Below, one piece after another: positions 29,463 to 39,835 of a DNA stretch of 64,000 nucleotides. Within the stretch, counting starts at the first letter, position 1, and each line of letters opens with the position of its first letter. The notes below the pieces were generated by a model. That model did not search any database. It saw only the letters and a program-made list of their open reading frames with translations, and was not told the origin of the DNA. This stretch comes from Paracoccaceae bacterium (lineage in GTDB: Bacteria; Pseudomonadota; Alphaproteobacteria; Rhodobacterales; Rhodobacteraceae). The stretch covers positions 1 through 64,000 of the forward strand of contig JALSJM010000005.1 of assembly GCA_026989355.1 (NCBI GenBank), given 5' to 3'. Made by a program: the position numbers and the translations under genes.

Positions 29463-29909
29463 TCACCTGCCGGGCTTTGCGCCCCCGGCGGCACGGGTTG
29501 CCCCGTTGGTGGCCTTCTTCACGGTTTTCCGGGCCCCTTCGCCCGGATCCCTGCCGGCGGACAGCATCAGTTCGACAGCCCCGGTCTGAACCGTTCTGGC
29601 CACATCGGCAAAGGCAGCCATGTTCTCGGCAGCCATCCGGGCACTGGCCGAGGCGAACCGGGTGAGTGATTCGGCACAGGCCGCGGGCTCTTCACGAACC
29701 CGGGTCACCTCTTCCAGTTCGTGCAGCGTTTCCCGCGTCCATTTCAAAGAGATCTCGGCCGATTGCCCGGCCGCCTCGATGGCCAGTTTCGCCACCTTTT
29801 CGGTCAGTGCCGCCGAGGTCCTGAGTGCCTCATCAAGGGCTTTCGCATCAAAGGGGAAAGCGCTCATCATTTCCGTAATCGTCCGGGTGTAATCCTGAGT
29901 GGTGTTCAT
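29463..29909 (-). CDS. phaP: Phasin (PHA granule protein)
   Basis: A 148-residue amphipathic helical protein that coats polyhydroxyalkanoate granules. It starts MNTTQDYTRTITEMMSAFPF. The phasin core follows: SAALTEKVAKLAIEAAGQSA, ISLKWTRETLHELEEV and ASARMAAENMAAFADVARTV. It ends with a Lys/Ala/Gly-rich tail (KKATNGATRAAGGAKPGR). The ATG at 29909 has AGGAG upstream. It sits between phaC and phaR, on the same strand. A perfect CTGC-GTC-GCAG dyad upstream suggests PhaR repression. Confidence 0.88.
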   Translation of the reverse strand: MNTTQDYTRTITEMMSAFPFDAKALDEALRTSAALTEKVAKLAIEAAGQSAEISLKWTRETLHELEEVTRVREEPAACAESLTRFASASARMAAENMAAFADVARTVQTGAVELMLSAGRDPGEGARKTVKKATNGATRAAGGAKPGR

Positions 29910-29983
29910 GGTCTTGCTCCTGATCTGCGGGCGTCTGCCCGCGCGCGAGATGCGAATTGCGAATTGCGTTGTGCAGGACATGT

Positions 29984-30000
29984 ATATGCTGCGTCGCAGC
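29984..30000. promoter_or_regulatory. Candidate PhaR operator before phaP
   Basis: ATGCTGCGTCGCAGCAT is a perfect 17-base dyad around a central T. It contains CTGC-N3-GCAG, the form reported for PhaR sites in Rhodobacter. It lies 75 bases upstream of the phaP ATG. Nearby GCGAATTGCGAATTGCG (29949-29965 region) is a short direct repeat. Confidence 0.6.
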
Positions 30001-30047
30001 ATTTCAAGAGGGGAATCGCTGCGCCGCGGCAGAGGGCAGTATCCATC

Positions 30048-31853
30048 CTAGCCCCGGAACCTTCCGTTCAGCACATAGGTTCCCGGCGCCGGGCACAACA
30101 CCGGATAACCGCCTTCACCCGGGATGCGGGGGGCAACCATCCGGCCGGCCCGGCGTTTCAGCCAGCGTTCCCAGCGGGGCCACCACGAGCCCTTGTGAAA
30201 GGTCGCGCCGCGAAGCCATCTGTCGGGATCGGCGAGCGGAGCGGCGTTGGCATAATGGCCGTACTTGTTGCGCTCCGGCGGATTGACGATGCCGGCCACA
30301 TGCCCCGATTGCGACAGGATGAATGCTTTCGAACGGCTGGCAAACCGGCGCATCCCGCCAAAGCTGGCACGCCAGGCGGCAATATGATCGGTTTCGCAGG
30401 CCACCGCGCAGAACGGCAACGCCACATCGCCGATCCGAACGTGTTCGCCCAGGATCCCGATCCCGTCGGTGGCAAAGCGGTTCTGCTGGCACAGCAGGCG
30501 CAGGTATTCCACCGTCATGCGCGCCGGCAGGTTGGTGCCGTCGCCGTTCCAGTAGAGCAGATCGAAGGCCGGCGGAGATTCGCCCAGCATGTAACTGCGG
30601 ATCGCCGGCGCATAGACCAGATCATTGGCCCTGAGATAGGAAAAGGTGCGCGACATGTAATATGCGCGCAGAACGCCTTCGCGCCGGGCCTCGGTTTCGA
30701 TCGCATCCACGAAATCATCGGCCAGGAACACGCCGAATTCGCCCGGATCGCTGAAATCGGTCAGGGTGGTGAAGAAGCTTGCCGAACGCACGGACCGGTC
30801 GCCCCGGCGCTTCAGCAATGCCAGCGTGATCGCCAGAACGGTGCCGGCGATGCAATAGCCGATGGCATTCACCCGCTCTTCCCGGCAGATGTCCTTCACC
30901 ACCCGCAGCGCCTCGAGATAGCCCTCGTCCACATAGGTTTCGAGCCCCACATCGGCATAGGATTCATCCGGGTTCACCCAGGATACCACGAACAGCGTAT
31001 GGCCCTGATCGACAAGCCAGCGGATCAGGCTGTTTCCGGGCCTGAGATCCAGAATGTAATACTTGTTGATCCAGGGAGGAAACAGCAGCAGCGGCACCGC
31101 ATGCGCCGTTTCGGTGCGCGGTGCATACTGGATCAGTTCGAACAGACGGTTGCGATAGACAACCGCGCCTTCGGTGGTGGCCAGGTTTTCGCCCACCCGA
31201 AAGGCGTTCCGGTCGGCGAGCGTGACCAGCAGGTTGCCGCCGTTCTCCTCGAGATCGCGCACCAGGTTCTCAAGGCCGTCCACCAGTGACTGCCCGCCCG
31301 TTTCGACGGCGCGCTCCAGCGCCGCCGGGTTGGTGGGCAGAAAATTCGTGGGCGCCATCAGATCGATGATCTGGCGGGTAAAGAAGCGCAGACGGCAACG
31401 CTCCGCCTCGTCCAGCCCCTCCAGCGCGTCCACCGTGTTTTCCAGGGTTTCGGCCGTCAGCAGATACTGCTTCCTGATCAGGCTGAAATAGGGATGGCTC
31501 TGCCACAGGGGGTGGCTGAAGCGGCGGTCGGGGGGGGTATCGCCTTCGGGCGGGGCTGCGGACGGGGCGGCACTTTTCAGAAAGGCCTGCTGGGCCTCGG
31601 CATAGTTCTGCACCGCCCTGCTCCACCAGCTTACCTGGGCTTCGATCATCCTGGCGGGGTTGGCCATCCATTCCGCCATCATCGCCGCCCCCGCCCGCGC
31701 GAAAAGCGCGGGCGACGGCCCCTCAAGCCCCGGCGCCGGCGGATCGCGGCGCGCCAGGGCCGCGATCAGGCGCTGCGAAAGCGCCTCGACCCGTGCAAGA
31801 TTGCGGGCCAGATCGGGCAGATCTTCCACGCTGTCGGATCGTGCTGTTGTCAT
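30048..31853 (-). CDS. phaC: Class I polyhydroxyalkanoate synthase
   Basis: A 601-residue synthase polymerising 3-hydroxyacyl-CoA, mainly 3-hydroxybutyryl-CoA, at the granule surface. The lipase-like box GYCIAGTVL carries the nucleophile Cys334; the usual class I form is GYCxGGT, so the Ala is a small variation. Family features include PPWINKYYILDLRPGNSLI, FVVSWVNPDE and RSYMLGESPPAFDLLYWN. The general-base His lies in SQSGHVAGIVNPP. Length is typical. It is divergent from phaZ (109-base gap) and followed by phaP and phaR. Confidence 0.96.
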   Translation of the reverse strand: MTTARSDSVEDLPDLARNLARVEALSQRLIAALARRDPPAPGLEGPSPALFARAGAAMMAEWMANPARMIEAQVSWWSRAVQNYAEAQQAFLKSAAPSAAPPEGDTPPDRRFSHPLWQSHPYFSLIRKQYLLTAETLENTVDALEGLDEAERCRLRFFTRQIIDLMAPTNFLPTNPAALERAVETGGQSLVDGLENLVRDLEENGGNLLVTLADRNAFRVGENLATTEGAVVYRNRLFELIQYAPRTETAHAVPLLLFPPWINKYYILDLRPGNSLIRWLVDQGHTLFVVSWVNPDESYADVGLETYVDEGYLEALRVVKDICREERVNAIGYCIAGTVLAITLALLKRRGDRSVRSASFFTTLTDFSDPGEFGVFLADDFVDAIETEARREGVLRAYYMSRTFSYLRANDLVYAPAIRSYMLGESPPAFDLLYWNGDGTNLPARMTVEYLRLLCQQNRFATDGIGILGEHVRIGDVALPFCAVACETDHIAAWRASFGGMRRFASRSKAFILSQSGHVAGIVNPPERNKYGHYANAAPLADPDRWLRGATFHKGSWWPRWERWLKRRAGRMVAPRIPGEGGYPVLCPAPGTYVLNGRFRG

Positions 31854-31962
31854 GTCCGGCCATTCACCCTAAGTTCGCCGCACCTGCAGCATAGCGCGGA
31901 TGACGGATCCCGCAAGGCGCTGCAACCGCGAACGGCAGCGGAAACCACGGGGACGGGAAACG

Positions 31963-33228
31963 ATGCGTTACATGGCCACCTACGACCTGATGGAAACCAT
32001 GCGCAACGCCAACCAGTGGCTGGGCGCATCCGCGCGCGCCCTCGCGGCCTTTCCGGCGGCGCAGATGGTGCCGAACCCCTTTGTGCAGCTGACGGGCGCC
32101 TGGGGCGAGGTGGCCGAGCGCAGCTTTGCCCGCATGGTGACAAGACCCGACTGGGGCATTGCCAGCGTGGTGGCCGAAGACGGGCGCGATCACATGGTGC
32201 AGGTGACACCCGAGATCACCCGCCCCTTCGGCGATCTGCTGCGCTTCCGGGTTCAGGGGCGGCGTGAAAAGGCGCGGCGGGTGCTTCTGGTTGCCCCCCT
32301 GTCCGGCCATTATGCCACGCTGCTGCGTCCCACCGTGCAAAGCCTGCTGCCCGATTGCGAAGTCTGGATCACCGACTGGCACAACGCCCGCGACATCCCC
32401 GTTTCCGAAGGGCATTTCGATATCGAGGACTACACGCTCTATCTTGCCGGTTTCATGCGCCATCTCGGCCCCGACACCCATGTGATCGCGGTCTGCCAGC
32501 CGGCGCCGCTGGCGCTGGCCGCCACCGCATATCTGGCGGCCGAGGATCCCGCCGCCCAGCCCCTGACCCTGACGCTGATCGGCGGCCCTGTCGATCCCGA
32601 TGCAGCACCCACCGATGTCACGGATTTCGGGCGGCGCATGCACATGGCACAGCTGGCCGAGATCGCCATTCAGCGGGTCGGGTTCAAATACCGGGGCGCG
32701 GGCCGGATGGTTTATCCGGGGCTGCTGCAGCTGGCTTCCTTCATGGCAATGAACGGCCCCCGCCATGCCCGCGCCTTCAGCGAACAGATCCTGCGCACCG
32801 CCCGCGGCGAGGCCGGCGATCACGATCCGCACAACCGCTTCTACGATGAATATCTCGCGGTAATGGACATGCCGGCCGAGTTCTATCTTTCCACCGTCGA
32901 GCGCATCTTCAAGAAGCGCGAGATCGCGCGCAATGCCTTCACCCTGCGGGGACGGCCCGTGAATATCGGCGCCATCACCGATGTGGCGGTGAAAACGGTG
33001 GAAGGCGGCAAGGACGATATCAGCGCACCGGGCCAATGCGTGGCGGCGCTTGGCCTGCTGCGCGGCCTGCCCGCACGCATGAAGGCCGCACATCTCGAAC
33101 CGGACGCCGGCCACTACGGCATATTCGCCGGAAGGGGCTGGCGCGATTCGATCCGCCCGCTGGTGCTGGCATTCATGGACGAACACCGCAGGCACGCCAG
33201 AACGGGAACGCGGCCGAAAACCGTGTAA
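31963..33228 (+). CDS. phaZ: Intracellular polyhydroxyalkanoate depolymerase
   Basis: A 421-residue granule depolymerase. The catalytic Cys178 sits in VIAVCQPAP, the motif described for PhaZa1-type enzymes. The N-terminal half has LLVAPLSGHYATLLRPTVQ and VWITDWHNARDIP, both standard for the family. The general-base His is in EPDAGHYGIFAGRGWR. It degrades native polyhydroxybutyrate inside the cell. The ATG at 31963 is preceded by GGGAAA; an in-frame ATG at 31900 lacks conserved sequence. It is divergent from phaC. Confidence 0.95.
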   Translation: MRYMATYDLMETMRNANQWLGASARALAAFPAAQMVPNPFVQLTGAWGEVAERSFARMVTRPDWGIASVVAEDGRDHMVQVTPEITRPFGDLLRFRVQGRREKARRVLLVAPLSGHYATLLRPTVQSLLPDCEVWITDWHNARDIPVSEGHFDIEDYTLYLAGFMRHLGPDTHVIAVCQPAPLALAATAYLAAEDPAAQPLTLTLIGGPVDPDAAPTDVTDFGRRMHMAQLAEIAIQRVGFKYRGAGRMVYPGLLQLASFMAMNGPRHARAFSEQILRTARGEAGDHDPHNRFYDEYLAVMDMPAEFYLSTVERIFKKREIARNAFTLRGRPVNIGAITDVAVKTVEGGKDDISAPGQCVAALGLLRGLPARMKAAHLEPDAGHYGIFAGRGWRDSIRPLVLAFMDEHRRHARTGTRPKTV

Positions 33229-33306
33229 CGCACCGGCGGCGCACGCTGCAACCGGGGCCGGGCATGCTGTTCCGGCCTGCTCCGCAGGCGCAGCCTTCCC
33301 GGGGCC

Positions 33307-34143
33307 TCACCTCCGCAAGCCGGCCTCCATCGCCACCCGTTGTGCCGGGGTCAGGCTTTCGCGCATTACCAGCCAGGTATGGATCGAGAACACGATCGCC
33401 CCGGTTCCGGGCAGCCGCAGAAGCGTCTGGCGCTCCGAGCGGATATAGGGCACGCGGTCTGTTTCCTCTCTTTCTTCAGGGCAGCGCGGCGCCGCCTCGC
33501 TGCGGGGCTGGAAAAGCGCCGGATCGCGGTAGAAAAGCGCATTGGCCCGCCACAACGGCCGCCCCGGACGCAGCATGTTCAACATGTGCCCGACCCGGCG
33601 GGCCATGAGGGAATCATAACTGACGACGGGGCCGTGAATGGCGTCAAGCGGGCGCAGGAACTTTTGCGAAAGCGTCCAGCTTGCCGGAAAACACAGAACG
33701 GCGGCCGTCAGGACATGCGCATCATTCCCGCGCCTTTCGAGAATGCAGAAATCCTCCTGCACCAGGGCGCCAAGGGTGGCCAGAGCGCCATGCGGGGTAT
33801 CATGGGCAAGCGCCACGCGCTGTCCGTCGGGGCAGCGCATGGCGCCGTCTTCAGGCATGAAGCCGGGTTTCCCGGCAAGCTCGCCGACGACCAGCCCCAG
33901 CAGCTCTTCGGCCGCGTCGCGCGCCGCCTCGTCCGACGCCAGAACATCGTGGGGACGGGTGGCGATCAGGCGCCGCCTCTCGGCCATCTGCCTGTCATAG
34001 GCCTCATCCACCCATAACCATTCGCCGGGCGCCACCGGTTTCATCCCGGGCAGGCGCGCAAGCGCCGGATCGCCCCAGGGATCATGGGGAAGGCGGCGCT
34101 GCAGGATCGGTTTCTCGCGGTTCTCCGGGGGATTCCCTTCCAT
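33307..34143 (-). CDS. DUF3445 (heme-dependent oxidative N-demethylase-like) protein
   Basis: A 278-residue cytosolic protein of the DUF3445 family. It has the family opening LPHDPWGDPALARLPGMKP and WLWVDEAYDRQMAERRRLI, then CFPASWTLSQKFLRPLDAIHGPV and RSERQTLLRLPGTGAIVFSI. One family member is the alpha subunit of a heme-dependent dimethylamine-type N-demethylase. Most are uncharacterised, and the substrate here is unknown. It lies 51 bases downstream of thyX on the same strand, with no other subunits of that enzyme nearby. Confidence 0.8.
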   Translation of the reverse strand: MEGNPPENREKPILQRRLPHDPWGDPALARLPGMKPVAPGEWLWVDEAYDRQMAERRRLIATRPHDVLASDEAARDAAEELLGLVVGELAGKPGFMPEDGAMRCPDGQRVALAHDTPHGALATLGALVQEDFCILERRGNDAHVLTAAVLCFPASWTLSQKFLRPLDAIHGPVVSYDSLMARRVGHMLNMLRPGRPLWRANALFYRDPALFQPRSEAAPRCPEEREETDRVPYIRSERQTLLRLPGTGAIVFSIHTWLVMRESLTPAQRVAMEAGLRR

Positions 34144-34194
34144 GTCTTTCCCGTTGCGATGGCGGCTGCTGTCATGCCGGATCCCGGGCGGTGT

Positions 34195-35106
34195 TCACGC
34201 CTTTCCGATCACTGCCTCGAATTCCCGCCACTCCCGCGGGCTCATGCCGCTGTTTTCCGCCGTTACCCTCTCGCCTTTCAGCATGCGGCGGATGCAGTCA
34301 AGCGCCTGGGCCGAAAGCGTGCGCCCGCCCATGCGGTAATCCTCGAAGGCCTTCCAGGCGGCCGGCACCCAGTCGGTCACCACGCGGGCGATGGCCTCGG
34401 CATAGACGCGGATTTCGTATTGCGCATGTGAATCGGCCCGCAGGTGCAGGAAATGAAACAGGTTGTGCAGATCGACCTTCCAATACCATTGCGTATAGAT
34501 GTTCATCGGCAGGTTCATCCGCGCCAGTTCGCGCGCCAGCCCCTGCTTGCCCCTGTCCGAGATCATTTCCTCGTAATGGTCATAGCAGCGCGCGGCATCG
34601 GTTTTCAGGATCTCCAGCACCCGCGCCGCCTCGGATTCGCCCAGAGGTTCGCCGCGGCCCTGGTTGTTGATCGTCGATTGCGCGGCCAGATCACCTGGCG
34701 CGGGGATATAGAATTCGCGGTCGAGAATCGAGTAACGGGCCGAGTATTCGTTCACATTGGCGGTGCGGTGGCGAATCCACTGCCGGGCCACGAAAACCGG
34801 CAGCTTGACATGGAACTTCACCTCGCACATTTCGAAGGGGGTGGAATGCCAGTGGCGCATCAGATAGCGGATCAGGCTCTCGTCATTCTGCACCGATTTC
34901 GTGCCCTTGCCGTAGGACACCCGCGCCGCCTGACAGATCGCGCCGTCGTCGCCCATGTAGTCGATCAGGCGAATGAAACCATGATCGAGCACCTCGTGCA
35001 CCTTGTAAAGATGCTTCTCGGCCCCCGCACTCACCGCCCGCAGCGTGGGCTGCGGATCGCTCCGCTGAGCTTCGATTTCGGCGATCTGTTCGGCTGTCAG
35101 CGTCAT
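34195..35106 (-). CDS. thyX: FAD-dependent thymidylate synthase
   Basis: About 303 residues. ThyX makes dTMP from dUMP using methylene-tetrahydrofolate and reduced FAD. The diagnostic RHRxxSxxxxSxRY motif appears as [14 protein letters not shown], with Ala in place of the first Ser as in many alphaproteobacteria. C-terminal [21 protein letters not shown] is the other signature. The ATG at 35106 lies nine bases after AGAGG; an ATG at 35115 is too close to that site. It is divergent from gloA, and the gap of 270 bases between them shows no recognisable element. Confidence 0.95.
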   Translation of the reverse strand: MTLTAEQIAEIEAQRSDPQPTLRAVSAGAEKHLYKVHEVLDHGFIRLIDYMGDDGAICQAARVSYGKGTKSVQNDESLIRYLMRHWHSTPFEMCEVKFHVKLPVFVARQWIRHRTANVNEYSARYSILDREFYIPAPGDLAAQSTINNQGRGEPLGESEAARVLEILKTDAARCYDHYEEMISDRGKQGLARELARMNLPMNIYTQWYWKVDLHNLFHFLHLRADSHAQYEIRVYAEAIARVVTDWVPAAWKAFEDYRMGGRTLSAQALDCIRRMLKGERVTAENSGMSPREWREFEAVIGKA

Positions 35107-35376
35107 CTCCGGCATCCTCTTGATTGCGGCCCGTTACTGCGCCCCGCCCCTGCTGGCGAGTCGCCGCCAACTGTATCTTGAGCAGCGCTTCGCGGAAACA
35201 TCCATATGCGCTGGAAATGTCGCAATCCCGCCGCGGCGCACGAGCCTGCCCGTTTTGCGGATATTTGCGGTTGCCGTCACCGCGGATTCCGTGGTTCCAT
35301 GGGATGACCGGAAAGCCGGAGGCGCCCGTTCTGACCACCGCAACCGTCATCGCAGGAAACCGCCGGGAGAAACCGC

Positions 35377-35805
35377 ATGAAGATCCGCTATCTGCACACC
35401 ATGGTGCGTGTGCTCGATCTGGAAAGATCCATGGCCTTCTACGAATTGCTGGGGCTGAAGGTCACCCGCCGCAAGGATTACGAGGAAGGACGGTTCACCC
35501 TTGTCTTCATGGCGCCCGAAGGCCAGGAGGAATGCCCGATCGAACTGACCTGGAACTGGGACGGCGACGAGGGTCTGCCCTCGGACAGCCGCCATTTCGG
35601 GCATGTCGCCTATGAGGTCGAGAACATCTATGAAATGTGCCGTCATCTGATGGACAACGGAGTGATCATCAACCGCCCCCCGCGCGATGGCCGCATGGCC
35701 TTCGTGCGCAGCCCCGACAACATCTCGGTCGAACTGTTGCAGATGGGCGATCCGCTGCCCCCGGAAGAGCCCTGGACCAGCATGAAGAATACCGGCCACT
35801 GGTAG
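35377..35805 (+). CDS. gloA: Lactoylglutathione lyase (glyoxalase I)
   Basis: A 142-residue VOC-fold enzyme converting the methylglyoxal-glutathione hemithioacetal to lactoylglutathione. It begins YLHTMVRVLDLERSMAFYE with the metal ligand His. Glu in ELTWNWDGD, GHVAYEV (His) and SVELLQ (Glu) supply the other ligands. Length is normal for short bacterial GloA (about 135). It reads toward the MarR-type gene, with a GC-rich 89-base gap between. Confidence 0.93.
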   Translation: MKIRYLHTMVRVLDLERSMAFYELLGLKVTRRKDYEEGRFTLVFMAPEGQEECPIELTWNWDGDEGLPSDSRHFGHVAYEVENIYEMCRHLMDNGVIINRPPRDGRMAFVRSPDNISVELLQMGDPLPPEEPWTSMKNTGHW

Positions 35806-35894
35806 CCGCACCCCGTATGCGGCCACTGCGCGCGCGAGGCCGGACGCGGGGGGGGGCGGGCGCAGGGCAATGCGTCAGGCGCGCCGGCATCGTG

Positions 35895-36392
35895 TCAGTA
35901 GATGTACCGGATCTGATCGCTCCAGTATCGCTCCATCCGGCGCAGCGAGGCATTGATGCTGTCAAGCCCGTCGGTGCCCAGGATACCCTTCTGCTGCAGC
36001 CCCTCGGCGTGGCGCTCGAACAGGGCCGCCACGATATCGCGGATGCGCCGGCCTTCCTCGGTCAGGCGCACGCGCACACTGCGACGGTCGATCTCGCAGC
36101 GCTGGTGATGCATGTAGCCCATCTCGACCAGTTTCTTCAGGTTGTAGGAAACATTCGACCCCTGATAATAACCGCGGGTTTTCAGTTCTCCCGCCGTCAC
36201 CTCGTTGTCACCGATGTTGAACAGCAACAGCCCCTGCACAGCATTGATCCGCAACACGCCGAGGCGTTCGAATTCGTCCTTGATCACGTCAAGCAGCAGC
36301 CTGTGCAGCCGTTCGACAAGGCCCAGCGCCTCGAGGTATCCGCCGATGATGCCTTTCTGGCCCGCCTCGGCCACAGCCCTGTTCATGCTCAT
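35895..36392 (-). CDS. MarR-family winged-helix regulator
   Basis: A 165-residue MarR-like DNA-binding protein. Its winged helix reads ITAGELKTRGYYQGSNVSYNLKKLVEMGYM-like in the centre (GYYQGSNVSYNLKKLVEMGY is the recognition region). RRSVRVRLTEEGRRIRDIVAA is the wing and following helix, and helical dimerisation arms lie at both ends. It resembles the LdtR-type MarR proteins of alphaproteobacteria, though I cannot confirm this. GTGGAGAA precedes the ATG. TCGAATTCGA (36474-36483) upstream is a short palindrome that could be a target site. Confidence 0.85.
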   Translation of the reverse strand: MSMNRAVAEAGQKGIIGGYLEALGLVERLHRLLLDVIKDEFERLGVLRINAVQGLLLFNIGDNEVTAGELKTRGYYQGSNVSYNLKKLVEMGYMHHQRCEIDRRSVRVRLTEEGRRIRDIVAALFERHAEGLQQKGILGTDGLDSINASLRRMERYWSDQIRYIY

Positions 36393-36509
36393 GAATGTTC
36401 TCCACCAAAATCAGCCTGCAGGCAGACTGACGGGGATTTTCAAACATTCCGTTAAATCAGGCGCAAAACTGCCTCGAATTCGAATCGAACCACGCAAGCC
36501 ATTGAAGAA

Positions 36510-36779
36510 TCATCGGATATGCCTTTGGGCGCGGATCATCCCGAGCAGCCCGGCATAATGATCCGGCACCGCAAGCTGGCCGCTGATCCAGCCATAGATA
36601 TCATGATCGTTCTCGCCCAGAAGCCGTTCGTAAAGGTCCAGCGTTTCGGGTGAAAGCGTGCCAAGGCGGGCATCGGCGAAAGGGCCCAGGATCAGGTCCA
36701 TTTCCCGGGTTCCGCGCCGCCACGAGCGCATGCCAAGCCGTTTCAGCCGGTTTTCGGGGCTTTCCGCCGTCTCTGCCAT
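36510..36779 (-). CDS. sdhE: Succinate dehydrogenase FAD assembly factor SdhE
   Basis: An 89-residue helical protein that helps attach FAD to the SdhA flavoprotein. The conserved RGxxE motif appears as SWRRGTREMDLILGPF. The rest matches the five-helix family pattern (LDLYERLLGENDHDIYGWI). The ATG at 36779 is used; a GTG at 36791 is in frame. It is divergent from the aspartate aminotransferase gene. Confidence 0.92.
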   Translation of the reverse strand: MAETAESPENRLKRLGMRSWRRGTREMDLILGPFADARLGTLSPETLDLYERLLGENDHDIYGWISGQLAVPDHYAGLLGMIRAQRHIR

Positions 36780-36808
36780 TGGCCTGCTCACACCCCTGTT
36801 TTGCTTGA

Positions 36809-38574
<1,766 letters not shown>

Positions 38575-38592
38575 GCCAGAGGAGCCCCCTGC

Positions 38593-39288
38593 ATGGGACT
38601 GAAAGGAACCCTGAACCGGATCGCCGGAAAATTCGGCTATGCATTCGTGAAAGCCCATCATCTGGAACTGCTCTATCAGCACAGCTACAAGGGCGGATAC
38701 GAGGAATACAGAAAGGCCCAGATCGAGGCCAACAGGCGCAAGCTGCACAAGGTCTGGGCCGATGAAGATACCCTGTCCGCGATCGCCGGGCACATGAAGA
38801 AGGCGGGTATCACCCCCGAACGCGGCATCTGCCACGGGGCACGCAACGGTTTCGAGGTGGAGTGGTTCCGCAAGCATACCGGTGCCGAGGTGATCGGCAC
38901 CGACATCTCGGAAACTGCCACGCAATTCCCGCATATGGTGGTCTGGGATTTCCACGAAGAAAATCCCGAATGGGAAGAGGCGTTCGATTTCGTCTATACC
39001 AATTCTCTGGATCAGGCGATGGCCCCCGAGCGCGCTCTTTCCGCCTGGGCAAGGCAGATCCGGCCCGAAGGGCGCATCTATATCGAACACACCATGGCCC
39101 ATTCCCCCACTGCCGCCGGCGAGATGGACCCGTTCGGCGCCCATCCGATGGTGATGCCCTATCTGTTCTTTACATGGGGGCGGGGAAAATATGCCCTGAA
39201 CGACATCCTGGAAATTCCGGCCAAGACCAACAAGCGCATCCCCGCCTGGGTGTTCGTTCTTGAAAGGGCTCGGGCCGGAAAAGCCTGA
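38593..39288 (+). CDS. Class I SAM-dependent methyltransferase-like protein
   Basis: A 231-residue protein with a Rossmann methyltransferase core. RGICHGARNGFEVEWFRKH is a variant SAM loop, EVIGTDISET supplies the acidic residue after strand 2, and DFVYTNSLDQA and RPEGRIYIEHT follow. The N-terminal 60 residues are helical. The acceptor is unknown; the compact form resembles Methyltransf_11-type enzymes acting on sugars or small molecules. It is the last gene of the aspartate aminotransferase operon. Confidence 0.75.
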   Translation: MGLKGTLNRIAGKFGYAFVKAHHLELLYQHSYKGGYEEYRKAQIEANRRKLHKVWADEDTLSAIAGHMKKAGITPERGICHGARNGFEVEWFRKHTGAEVIGTDISETATQFPHMVVWDFHEENPEWEEAFDFVYTNSLDQAMAPERALSAWARQIRPEGRIYIEHTMAHSPTAAGEMDPFGAHPMVMPYLFFTWGRGKYALNDILEIPAKTNKRIPAWVFVLERARAGKA

Positions 39289-39333
39289 GCGCCCATCCCC
39301 GCCTGCCCGGTGGGCAACGGGGGCCACTTCCGG

Positions 39334-39717
39334 TCATAGCTCGATCTCTTCCCCTTCGGGGGAAGGCATCTCGTCCGGGCGCTTGCGCCGGATGATGATG
39401 TCGCCATTGGGCAGGATCTCGGGCGGATGGTAATTGGTGAAATCATCGACCAGCCCCAGAAGCCCGCCTATCGCCGGACCCCATTCGCTGGCCATGTCTT
39501 CCATGTCGCGCAGGGCCGGCTCCATTTCCTGCATCAGCCCGCGCATGAACAGCTTCATCCCCCGTTCCATCAGGCCCTTTTTCAGATCTTCGCCCTCGGT
39601 CATGCGGTCAGCGGGCGCGGCTTCGGGAAAGGCGGGCCCGGGGGATGGCGCCTCCTGGCCCCCGGCAAGGCCGGGCATGGAGAGGGCAAGAAGCAGGGCA
39701 GGCACGATACGTTTCAT
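39334..39717 (-). CDS. Small exported hypothetical protein
   Basis: A 127-residue protein with a signal peptide (MKRIVPALLLALSMPGLAGG). A Pro/Ala-rich stretch follows, then an amphipathic Met-rich helix (ERGMKLFMRGLMQEMEPALRDME). The C-terminal segment NYHPPEILPNGDIIIRRK ends in an acidic tail. I do not recognise a characterised family; close relatives likely exist in Rhodobacteraceae. The ATG at 39717 is the start of the signal peptide. It is convergent with the methyltransferase gene. Confidence 0.7.
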   Translation of the reverse strand: MKRIVPALLLALSMPGLAGGQEAPSPGPAFPEAAPADRMTEGEDLKKGLMERGMKLFMRGLMQEMEPALRDMEDMASEWGPAIGGLLGLVDDFTNYHPPEILPNGDIIIRRKRPDEMPSPEGEEIEL

Positions 39718-39835
39718 GCTTCGAATATAGACATGGAACCGCGGCTTTGTAAGGGCCGGGGGGCGGAGAACGCCAAAAGGACCGACATTCCGCCGATCAG
39801 GAACGCTGCGCCCGAGGCCGCGCCCGCAGAAGCAC

